Assembly (NCBI GenBank): GCA_964425415.1
Contig: CAYRMJ010000041.1
Span: 1 to 12,070 of the forward strand
DNA: 12,070 nt
Source: JAADDK01 sp964425415
Lineage (GTDB): Archaea; Thermoplasmatota; Thermoplasmata; Thermoplasmatales; Aciduliprofundaceae
Direction: 5' to 3'
A program made the position numbers and the translations under genes. Positions within the stretch are counted from its first letter, which is position 1. Every line of letters starts with the position of its first letter. Below are positions 6,597 through 12,070 of the stretch, piece after piece. Below the pieces are notes generated by a model that ran no database searches, was not told the DNA's origin, and saw only the letters and a list, made by a program, of their open reading frames with translations.

Positions 6597-7253
6597 ATGA
6601 TCATAATCTCTCTGGGTGGCTCCATAGTGGCGGGTGAGGAATGGAACTGTCAATATCTCCAATCATTTAGAAATTTTATGGATAATAATCCGGAGAAAAA
6701 GGCGATTGTGGTTGGCGGCGGCAAAACTGCCAGAAATTACATAAACATAGGCTCAAAATTGGGTCTGGACCAGTACTCTCTTGACACTCTGGGCATTGAA
6801 GCCACGCGCCTCAACGCTCGGCTTTTAATTACAAAAACTACTTATCCCCACATTCCCCGCACCATTGATGAAGCCGTATTTGCCACTAACACTTACAAAA
6901 ATGTGGTTATGGGCGGAACTGAGCCGGGGCACACCACCGACGCAGTCTCTCTAATGTTGGCTGAGAGATTGGGTGTGGAAAAAGTGATTAACATGACCTC
7001 TGTGGGCGGCATATACGAAGAAGATCCGAAAAGAAATAAGAATGCAAAGAAAATTGACAGACTGAGCTACGAGGATGCAGAGAGATTTTTCTTTGAGCGC
7101 AGAATGGTGGCAGGATTGAACATACCCTTTGATTTGCTGTCCCTTAAAATAGCCGAGCGCAGCGGCATAAAGATACACATCATAGGAAAGGATATTGAAA
7201 ATTTGAAAGCTGTTATTGACGGTGAACATAATGTGGGAACAGTTATTGGATAG
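6597..7253 (+). CDS. pyrH: Uridylate (UMP) kinase
   Basis: It phosphorylates UMP to UDP with ATP, the step feeding UTP, CTP and UDP-sugar synthesis in the cytoplasm. The 218-residue protein is the archaeal PyrH type of the amino acid kinase family: SLGGSI (5-10), VVGGGKTARNYI (38-49), LDTLGIEATRLNARL (62-76), GGTEPGHTTD (106-115) for UMP binding, NMTSVGGIYEEDPK (132-145) with the nucleotide-binding DP, and a C-terminal GT (214-215). Archaeal enzymes are about this length. ATG 6597 is supported by immediate entry into the first conserved strand and by the TATA box spacing. It overlaps the DUF2085 gene by 23 bases in another frame. The LDTLGIEATRLNA motif distinguishes it from the related isopentenyl phosphate kinase at the start of this window. 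Confidence 0.95.
   Translation: MIIISLGGSIVAGEEWNCQYLQSFRNFMDNNPEKKAIVVGGGKTARNYINIGSKLGLDQYSLDTLGIEATRLNARLLITKTTYPHIPRTIDEAVFATNTYKNVVMGGTEPGHTTDAVSLMLAERLGVEKVINMTSVGGIYEEDPKRNKNAKKIDRLSYEDAERFFFERRMVAGLNIPFDLLSLKIAERSGIKIHIIGKDIENLKAVIDGEHNVGTVIG
7221..7225 (+). promoter_or_regulatory. Ribosome binding site for the DUF2085 gene
   Basis: GGTGA ends 5 bases before ATG 7231, inside the final codons of pyrH. It favours ATG 7231 over the in-frame TTG 7216, GTG 7222 (which overlaps the site) and ATG 7267 (no site upstream). Confidence 0.6.
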
Positions 7254-7779
7254 CCTCACTTTAGACATGAGAAGGAGAAAAAAGAGCCTTCTTGCTTTTG
7301 TGCCGTTCATCATAGCAATGGTATGGGTCATTCTTCTCTTCATCTCTCCTCTTACTCAGGCCTCTGGCACAATATATTTGGGCAATCAAGGAAAGGTTAG
7401 TCTTCCAGACAACGCGCACAACATCACTGTGGAAGTTCAAAATCCTGTGGCAAGAGCTGTTTATCTAATAGGAGATATAATGTGCCATCAGCATGCAGAT
7501 CGCTCATTTTTCATTGATGGAAATCAGATGCCGTTCTGCGCCAGATGCACAGGTATATTTTTGGGCTTAGCATTTGGATTTTTAATCGGTGCGCTCTACG
7601 ATATCAGAATGGGGCCTTTGCTGTATTTCATCATGATAATTCCTTTAGGTTTAGATGGAACACTACAACTCATAACGCCCTATGAGAGCACAAATTTTAT
7701 CAGAATTGTGACAGGTATGCTAACTGGCACCTTTTCTGCATTGGTATTTGCGTACATTTTCTCCGATTATTCATCCTGA
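7231..7779 (+). CDS. DUF2085 family membrane protein
   Basis: A 182-residue membrane protein of unknown function. It has a basic patch RRRKK (14-18), a first membrane segment (about 20-42), a polar loop of about 30 residues probably outside the cell, and then the DUF2085 signature: CHQ (85-87), RSF (91-93) and CARCTG (103-108) ahead of a glycine-rich membrane segment. Two further segments follow (about 128-145 and 158-178), with LDG (141-143), Q146 and RIVTG (158-162). The conserved C85, H86, C103 and C106 could bind a metal or form disulfides; that is inference. The start at ATG 7231 is chosen from its ribosome binding site. It overlaps pyrH by 23 bases, implying co-transcription, and the convergent UPF0248 gene by 13 bases. 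No link to nucleotide metabolism is shown. Confidence 0.85.
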   Translation: MWEQLLDSLTLDMRRRKKSLLAFVPFIIAMVWVILLFISPLTQASGTIYLGNQGKVSLPDNAHNITVEVQNPVARAVYLIGDIMCHQHADRSFFIDGNQMPFCARCTGIFLGLAFGFLIGALYDIRMGPLLYFIMIIPLGLDGTLQLITPYESTNFIRIVTGMLTGTFSALVFAYIFSDYSS

Positions 7780-8009
7780 TGCACTTTTTTCCAAACCACC
7801 TTTCCAGCATATTCTATTTTGATGACGCGATGATATGGTATCATACCCCCATCTTTCCTGAATATGAACTTATCACCCATGTCTTCAATTTCATCACCAC
7901 TCATTGTTCTGTATCCCCGCGGATCAATTCTATCCACATAGTAAACGACAATCTTTGAAAAATCCGTATCTGGACGCCATTTGTACTCATTTAGCGTTTT
8001 GCGGACCAT
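7767..8009 (-). CDS. UPF0248 (DUF504) family small protein
   Basis: An 80-residue soluble basic protein of a mainly archaeal family of unknown function. Family features are the N-terminal LNEYKWRPD (6-14), VVYYVDR (21-27), the SGDEIEDMG segment (37-45) and IPYHRVIKIEYAGKVVW (57-73). The PYHR motif resembles that of small proteins proposed to act on RNA, but nothing here proves it. The frame is open back to 8174, but that 55-residue extension lies over the membrane protein gene and has no family likeness. ATG 8009 is preceded by AGAGGCGA (8015-8022) at 5 bases and begins where the family begins. It overlaps the upstream membrane protein gene by 19 bases and the convergent DUF2085 gene by 13 bases. 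Confidence 0.85.
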   Translation of the reverse strand: MVRKTLNEYKWRPDTDFSKIVVYYVDRIDPRGYRTMSGDEIEDMGDKFIFRKDGGMIPYHRVIKIEYAGKVVWKKVHQDE

Positions 8010-8419
8010 CTTTTTCGCCTCTTTGTGTACTTTACATACTCGTATCCGATCAAATGAACCACGCCCGCCACCACTATCCAAGAGATTACCACGGTGTATA
8101 TGTCGTAAAGTCCGAAAAGCAAGCCTTCGGAGCCCAGTGTAAGAACAAGTATCAATGACCCATAGGTCTTGCATCCAAAAAGTGGAAATATTCTACGCCA
8201 TTTCATGCGCACGGCTAAATATCCAACAAGGGTGTAAATAATCAGAAAAATAAAAACATAATCGCTCATGGATATTGAACCGAGCATTACTATGAAACTC
8301 AGAGTGTTTGTGTACACACTGGACCAGCTAACATAGTACTTTTCCACAACTATTCCTATGTATATCACCAGCAATGCGCTCAGTATCGTTGCGAGCTGAG
8401 GACTTATTATGGTATCCAT
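7991..8419 (-). CDS. Hypothetical four-segment membrane protein
   Basis: A 142-residue protein I do not recognise. It has about four hydrophobic segments (near residues 9-26, 38-50, 52-70 and 85-125, the last long enough for two passes) and a strongly basic C-terminal tail, KYTKRRKR, probably cytoplasmic. No enzyme motif or signal peptide is visible. ATG 8419 is preferred. A GTG two codons upstream (8425) is possible, but neither has a well-spaced ribosome binding site, and a TATA-like TTTAAATT (8444-8451) lies about 28 bases before the ATG, allowing near-leaderless transcription from within the end of mptE. It sits 16 bases downstream of mptE and overlaps the UPF0248 gene by 19 bases, so read-through from mptE is also likely. 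Coding status is supported by the hydrophobic periodicity and tight packing. Confidence 0.7.
   Translation of the reverse strand: MDTIISPQLATILSALLVIYIGIVVEKYYVSWSSVYTNTLSFIVMLGSISMSDYVFIFLIIYTLVGYLAVRMKWRRIFPLFGCKTYGSLILVLTLGSEGLLFGLYDIYTVVISWIVVAGVVHLIGYEYVKYTKRRKRWSAKR
8015..8022 (-). promoter_or_regulatory. Ribosome binding site for UPF0248
   Basis: On the minus strand AGAGGCGA matches the ideal GGAGGTGA at 6 of 8 positions and ends 5 bases before ATG 8009. It supports the 80-residue protein over the longer open frame. Confidence 0.55.
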
Positions 8420-8435
8420 TCTCACAATGCAATGT

Positions 8436-9095
8436 TCACTCAGAATTTAAACTTTCGTCAATTATAACTGCGCCCTCTTTGCGAAGCTCGTCAATCAGAA
8501 ACTTTGCCCACTTCAGCTTCTTACTCTTTCTCTCCATGCTTTTTCCATATTTGTAACGAGGCTTGGAAAAATCAAATCCTATTAAATGGACTATCGCGCC
8601 AAAATGCACTGCCAAAAACACGCATCTGTCCCCATCAGTGAATCCTCCAAAATTGTAAATGTTCCACAGAGGCTCAATCTGAGTAGTTCCAAATTTTTTG
8701 TCAAACATGGTGCTGTACTTCAGCTTGGAGGTATTATCACCATGCGCGTGCACGCCCACAATTGCTCCAGAATCAAGAATAGCCTCCAAGTTTCCGTCCA
8801 GATCTGTGAGCACTATCTTTGGCTTTATTCCATAGTTCATAAGAATCTCAACCGAGTCGTCAGCCGCTATTATCGGATATGTTTCTTTCATATTTTCAAT
8901 ATCTCTCTCAAGTTGCGGTGAATTGCCAATCACATATACTTCCTTTCCAACCGCCCTTTTAAGCTCATCTATCTTCACAATATCATCGCCCAACATAGAG
9001 GAGAGAAGGTTCCTTGCACGAATCTCGCGAACTCTTGAGAACTCAAAATCATCTTCAATTTTCCTGTAAAGAGACATCCACCGATTCAGGTTCAT
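8436..9095 (-). CDS. mptE: 6-hydroxymethyl-7,8-dihydropterin pyrophosphokinase, MptE type (DUF115)
   Basis: MptE transfers pyrophosphate from ATP to 6-hydroxymethyl-7,8-dihydropterin, a step toward tetrahydromethanopterin or folate-type cofactors in archaea. It is unrelated to bacterial FolK. The 219-residue protein has the DUF115 motifs GNSP (57-60), AADDS (77-81), TDLDGN (97-102), HAHGDN (116-121) and NFGGFTDGDR (148-157), plus a lysine-rich segment ending in LKWAKFL (194-200). The acidic and histidine residues are those expected for Mg-ATP binding. ATG 9095 is preferred over GTG 9104 because AGGAGTG (9102-9108) stands 6 bases upstream and family members begin at about this point. It overlaps the DUF373 gene by 41 bases, so the two are co-transcribed. 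No other pterin gene is in the window, so which cofactor is made cannot be told. Confidence 0.9.
   Translation of the reverse strand: MNLNRWMSLYRKIEDDFEFSRVREIRARNLLSSMLGDDIVKIDELKRAVGKEVYVIGNSPQLERDIENMKETYPIIAADDSVEILMNYGIKPKIVLTDLDGNLEAILDSGAIVGVHAHGDNTSKLKYSTMFDKKFGTTQIEPLWNIYNFGGFTDGDRCVFLAVHFGAIVHLIGFDFSKPRYKYGKSMERKSKKLKWAKFLIDELRKEGAVIIDESLNSE
8444..8451 (-). promoter_or_regulatory. Possible internal TATA box before the hypothetical membrane protein gene
   Basis: TTTAAATT on the minus strand lies in the last codons of mptE, centred about 28.5 bases before ATG 8419. Spacing is slightly longer than at the other promoters here, giving a leader of about two bases. A/T-rich codons could produce this by chance. 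Confidence 0.3.
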
Positions 9096-10191
9096 ATTCA
9101 ACACTCCTGAGCCGCCTGTGCATCATCGCTGCAACAAGCGCTATGAATATGCTGCTTGCCACCATAACTAGAATTGGAACTATTGAAGCTCTGCTTATTG
9201 CGTTCATCAGGAGAAGAATGTAATCTAAAAGCGCGTATATTATTATGCCCAATGATAGGGTGGACAGAAAACCAATCCAGAACTTTCTGTTGTACTCGCC
9301 GCGGTGTATCCAAATATCCAGAGTTTTACCACCTTCGCGAACCAGCACTGCGAACACGAACCACAGCACGAAAGTGTGGAAGAAAAGGGTTGCTTGCACA
9401 CTGAAAACTGTGTTTCTCTGAGCCTCTGTATATCCAAAGTTCAATCCTGCGAGGAGTATTATGCCAGCAAGAACATCCGCTAAAAATGTGAGTTTTGCCT
9501 CGGTAAGGGCCTCTTTTGTGTATAGCACTATACTTCTAATGCGTGCACCAACGCCGTAAGACCTTTCCAAAAAGTACAGGCCCAATGTAAGGGTAATAAT
9601 TGTCCACGCGAAGGTGCCCGGATCAATGAGATTCCACTGCGGATATATGAAGCGTATGTACAGAATGAACAATGAAGATAGAGCATAAGCCAAGAAAATA
9701 AGAGCAATGGGCATTAGTATTCTGCGCATCATCTTTTTGTCTTTAAGAGCTTTCACGATTATGTAGTACGTGCTCTCAATGTTCTTGGACTGCCTCACTA
9801 TCACTCTTTTTAGGTGCTTTATGGGTCTCTTTGAATTGATAACAGGAATTATGAACTCATCTTCACTTCCATCACTTACAAATATGATATCCTTTGGATT
9901 CACTTTTTTAAGGACGATATCAAGCTGCTTACCAATAATCTCATCGCTTTTGAGACCCACATCTTCGTGACCTGTAAGAATTGCAACTTCCACATCCTCT
10001 CCATCCTTTTTGAGGCGGTCGTAAGTGGACACTGCTGAGAAAATGGCGTTTGCATCAGAGTCCTCAGGATCCGCAAGTGCAAGGGCGGTGGCAGCTTTTA
10101 TGCAGGCCTCTCTTCCTATAATTGGACCCTTTACCTTTGCCTTTCTCCCCAAATCGTCGTCTCGGTCCACTGTGAGTATTAAAGTTTTCAC
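9055..10191 (-). CDS. DUF373 family membrane protein
   Basis: An archaeal protein of unknown function. Residues 1-150 form a soluble alpha/beta domain with the DUF373 signatures VDRDDDLG (8-15), GPIIGRE (22-28), LALADPEDSD (37-46), VEVAILTGHEDVG (67-79) and DIIFVSDGSEDEF (101-113). The acidic clusters suggest metal or nucleotide binding (inference). The C-terminal half has about six membrane segments (near 157-179, 193-208, 235-252, 266-284, 306-329 and 335-356) and a polar tail. The start is GTG 10191, not the in-frame TTG at 10215: the family begins at this LILTVDRDDD strand and a TATA-like box is centred 26-27 bases upstream, giving a leaderless message and 378 residues. It leads a transcript continuing into mptE through a 41-base overlap. 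Confidence 0.88.
   Translation of the reverse strand: MKTLILTVDRDDDLGRKAKVKGPIIGREACIKAATALALADPEDSDANAIFSAVSTYDRLKKDGEDVEVAILTGHEDVGLKSDEIIGKQLDIVLKKVNPKDIIFVSDGSEDEFIIPVINSKRPIKHLKRVIVRQSKNIESTYYIIVKALKDKKMMRRILMPIALIFLAYALSSLFILYIRFIYPQWNLIDPGTFAWTIITLTLGLYFLERSYGVGARIRSIVLYTKEALTEAKLTFLADVLAGIILLAGLNFGYTEAQRNTVFSVQATLFFHTFVLWFVFAVLVREGGKTLDIWIHRGEYNRKFWIGFLSTLSLGIIIYALLDYILLLMNAISRASIVPILVMVASSIFIALVAAMMHRRLRSVEYEPESVDVSLQEN
9102..9108 (-). promoter_or_regulatory. Ribosome binding site for mptE
   Basis: AGGAGTG on the minus strand ends 6 bases before ATG 9095. The competing GTG at 9104 lies within the site itself, which makes the ATG the better start. Confidence 0.6.
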
Positions 10192-10213
10192 TATGGCTCT
10201 ATATCTCCATCTC

Positions 10214-10221
10214 AATATTAA
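10214..10221 (-). promoter_or_regulatory. TATA box of the DUF373-mptE transcript
   Basis: TTAATATT on the minus strand is centred 26-27 bases before GTG 10191, consistent with a leaderless transcript. It lies in the 50-base gap after the TauE-like gene, so the DUF373 transcript can start independently. It decides between GTG 10191 and TTG 10215, since the latter would lie upstream of the predicted transcript start. Confidence 0.55.
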
Positions 10222-10241
10222 GCTTTTTGTGAATATTTTGA

Positions 10242-10991
10242 TTACAAGTTCATCAACTCGTATATGAGGAAGTATGTGGAGAAGAGAATAAGAAACGCAC
10301 CGTAATAACGCTGCAATTTTTTAGCGTGGAGTGTGATTGCCAATTTCGCACCTAAATAAGAGCAAGGAATTACACCAAGTGTTAGAAGAAGAGTGATGAG
10401 CCAATCAATATGGCCAAGATACCAGTGCACCAGAACGGCAGGTAGAACACCTAACAGAACAACTGCAAGAGACGTACCAACAGCTTTTTTTATATCCATT
10501 CCCAGCAAAACCAAAACTGGGACCACGAGTATCCCTCCACCGTTGGCAAGCAATCCGGACAGCAAACCTATGAAAAATCCTGCAACATAAAATATCCATG
10601 CTTCTCGTATAGTCTTTTTTCCATCTGATTTTTTAAATATGAAACGAAGAGATACGTACATTAAAAAAAATGCAGTTAAGAGCATCAGAGTTTTTCCATC
10701 AATGTATTTTGTGAGATATGCGCCTATGAGAGAGCCAGGAATCATGGTCAGAAGAAGAACTTTAACTTTGCTCCAGTCTATCATATCCACCCGCTGGTAC
10801 TTCCATGTGGCTATGCCTGAAGATATTAAGGTCATGGGCAAGGGACTGCCCAGAGCTATTAAAGGTGGCACAGAAAACAGAACTCTCAGAAACGGAGTGC
10901 TTATGGAGCTACCCCCAAATCCGAACATTCCAGAAAGGATTCCTATCAGCGCTCCCAAAAGCACCATGTAAATCATTGTGAGTGGATCCAC
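10242..10991 (-). CDS. TauE/SafE family transporter (DUF81)
   Basis: A 249-residue membrane protein of the TauE/SafE family, whose characterised members export sulfite, sulfoacetate or related organosulfur anions; the substrate here is unknown. About eight hydrophobic segments are arranged as two similar halves, each opening with a glycine-rich motif: GILSGMFGFGGSSISTP (17-33) and GLLSGLLANGGGILVVP (142-158). Each is followed by a segment with conserved GxxxP-like turns (ALGSPLP 46-52; KAVGTS 169-174). Length is typical. GTG 10991 is chosen because a TATA-like box is centred about 26 bases upstream; AGGTG at 10996-11000 is a possible ribosome binding site if the transcript starts slightly earlier. 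It lies 52 bases downstream of the antiporter gene on the same strand, with its own promoter. No sulfur-metabolism neighbour helps name the substrate. Confidence 0.9.
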   Translation of the reverse strand: MDPLTMIYMVLLGALIGILSGMFGFGGSSISTPFLRVLFSVPPLIALGSPLPMTLISSGIATWKYQRVDMIDWSKVKVLLLTMIPGSLIGAYLTKYIDGKTLMLLTAFFLMYVSLRFIFKKSDGKKTIREAWIFYVAGFFIGLLSGLLANGGGILVVPVLVLLGMDIKKAVGTSLAVVLLGVLPAVLVHWYLGHIDWLITLLLTLGVIPCSYLGAKLAITLHAKKLQRYYGAFLILFSTYFLIYELMNL

Positions 10992-11013
10992 GCCACACCT
11001 AAATGCCGCATTT

Positions 11014-11022
11014 TATTATATG
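11014..11022 (-). promoter_or_regulatory. TATA box of the TauE/SafE gene
   Basis: CATATAATA on the minus strand is centred about 26-27 bases before GTG 10991, giving a leaderless or nearly leaderless message. It lies in the 52-base gap after the antiporter gene. Confidence 0.55.
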
Positions 11023-11043
11023 TTTTCCTCAGTATTTGGGATT

Positions 11044-12070
11044 TCATCTATTTGGAGAGTACAGCTTTCTCATTATCAACGGGGTGATTACCGAGGAAAT
11101 TATCACATAGGTTATTGTGGTTGCTATTATTGCTGAGCCAGTGGCCATGGAAAATATGCCACTTCCGTAGGCGAGAGTTGCAATAACAAGAGCAACTTCC
11201 ATTTCGGGAGTCATTCCCACACCCACTCTCAAAGAGTCTCGCGTGCTTAGAGTGCCTAACTTTGCACCGAGTCCACAGCCAATTAGTTTGCCCGTGAAAA
11301 CCAGCGGAATGATCAGAAGGAACAGAAGATTGAATCTTGAAAGCAGGTTGAAATCCACCAAAATTCCAACTTTAACAAAGAAAACTGGAATGAATATGCT
11401 GTATGCTATCCCACGAAGTATGTTTATTATCTTTCTTTCCTGAGTTGACTGGCCCACGAACAAACCTGCAAAAAACGCCCCTGTTATGGGCGCAATTCTT
11501 GCAAGCTGGGCAAAATAAGCGAATAGGAGCATTATGCCAATGGTTATGCTCACAAGTCCAAAAGGGGTATGAAGAAAGTTATCCGCATGATTCATTGTTT
11601 TCTCAATAAATCCGTACTTTGCAAGGAAGTATATGGCTATGAAAAACAACGCAAGACCCACCGCGAGTTCCAATATCTCGCCCATGCTGAGCACGAGGGT
11701 CACTAAAATTATGCCAAAAACATCATCTGCAACCGCGGCGGTGAGTATGGTGTTGCCAACCTTGGTGTTTAAAATGTTCATGTCCATCATTGTTCTAACA
11801 GTCACCCCAACACTGGTAGCTGTGTAAATAGTGCCAAGAACCATCGCCTGCTTTAATGAGAATCCTAAAAAGTAGAGAGCAAATACCAAGCCCAATGAGA
11901 ATGTTATGAGCACTCCAAAGAATCCTGTTAACATAGCTATCTTTCCGCTTTTCTTCAGGTCCGATATGTTGGTTTCCATGCCTGAGAGAAAAAGCAGAAA
12001 TATTATGCCCATATCAGCAAAGAAATCAAAGGCAGGATGTTTGATATCTAAATTCATTGAAAAATGGTAA
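11044..12070 (-). CDS. Kef/NapA-type cation:proton antiporter (CPA2), 5' end outside the window
   Basis: A membrane antiporter of the CPA2 family, exchanging Na+ or K+ for H+. From the first in-window ATG (12057) 337 residues are visible with about ten membrane segments. Diagnostic features are MGIIFLLFLSGME (16-28), the unwound-helix motif TSVGVTVRTM (81-90), the ion-binding pair AVADDVFGI (D111, D112), GAFFAGLFVG (193-202), FFVKVGILVDF (226-236) and MTPEMEVALVIA (282-293). The DD pair is the form linked to electrogenic antiporters such as NapA. No stop lies between this ATG and the window edge, and the first one or two helices of the family are missing, so the true start is probably upstream. 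The protein ends soon after the last helix and has no TrkA-N/RCK regulatory domain, unlike full KefB/KefC. Ion preference cannot be read from sequence. Confidence 0.9.
   Translation of the reverse strand, partial: YHFSMNLDIKHPAFDFFADMGIIFLLFLSGMETNISDLKKSGKIAMLTGFFGVLITFSLGLVFALYFLGFSLKQAMVLGTIYTATSVGVTVRTMMDMNILNTKVGNTILTAAVADDVFGIILVTLVLSMGEILELAVGLALFFIAIYFLAKYGFIEKTMNHADNFLHTPFGLVSITIGIMLLFAYFAQLARIAPITGAFFAGLFVGQSTQERKIINILRGIAYSIFIPVFFVKVGILVDFNLLSRFNLLFLLIIPLVFTGKLIGCGLGAKLGTLSTRDSLRVGVGMTPEMEVALVIATLAYGSGIFSMATGSAIIATTITYVIISSVITPLIMRKLYSPNR

Noticed and set aside
63..7253. The two amino acid kinase family genes (63-797 and 6597-7253) as a recent duplication
   Set aside because: They share only family motifs; one has the isopentenyl phosphate kinase histidine and the other the PyrH-specific LDTLGIEATRLNA motif, so they are ancient paralogs.
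6951..7343. 130-codon antisense open frame across the pyrH/DUF2085 junction
   Set aside because: It is antisense to conserved pyrH motifs and has no promoter, ribosome site or recognisable domain.
8010..8174. 55-residue N-terminal extension of UPF0248
   Set aside because: It overlies the membrane protein gene in another frame, has no family likeness, and a ribosome binding site precedes ATG 8009 instead.

Overview
This window is compact archaeal DNA holding 15 genes. The archaeal assignment rests on three things. The gene families are archaeal or have typical archaeal forms: isopentenyl phosphate kinase, an MptE-type pterin pyrophosphokinase, DUF373, UPF0248, archaeal-type UMP kinase and a stand-alone ZPR1-like zinc protein. 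TATA-like boxes sit about 26-27 bases upstream of several start codons, the spacing expected for leaderless archaeal mRNAs. Genes inside operons carry Shine-Dalgarno sites matching GGAGGTGA. Moderate-to-low GC and this family mix suggest a euryarchaeal or Thermoplasmatota lineage, perhaps Aciduliprofundum-like, but that placement is inference and was not searched.

Layout. (1) Positions 63-2394, plus strand: isopentenyl phosphate kinase, type 2 IPP isomerase and a ZPR1-related zinc protein, joined by two ATGA stop/start overlaps. The first two are consecutive steps at the end of the archaeal mevalonate pathway. (2) Positions 2380-3664, minus strand: a DUF998 membrane protein followed by SfsA, overlapping each other and running convergently into the zinc protein gene. 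(3) A divergent promoter region of about 150 bases, then tldD-tldE (3819-6553, plus), encoding the two-subunit TldD/TldE peptidase. (4) Positions 6597-7779, plus: UMP kinase and an overlapping DUF2085 membrane protein. (5) Positions 7767-10191, minus: a DUF373 membrane protein, MptE, an unrecognised membrane protein and UPF0248, packed with overlaps. (6) Positions 10242-12070, minus: a TauE/SafE-type transporter and a Kef/NapA-type cation:proton antiporter whose 5' end lies beyond the window.

Metabolic themes are membrane-lipid precursor synthesis, pyrimidine nucleotides, a pterin step and ion or anion transport. No RNA genes, CRISPR arrays, insertion sequences or tandem repeats were seen. 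No stretch over 300 bases lacks a gene; the longest gap is 3665-3818. The most useful observations are the recurring leaderless-promoter geometry, which moves or supports several starts including GTG starts, and the overlapping cluster linking the uncharacterised DUF373 membrane protein to MptE. I see no clear defence, mobile or otherwise plainly new system.
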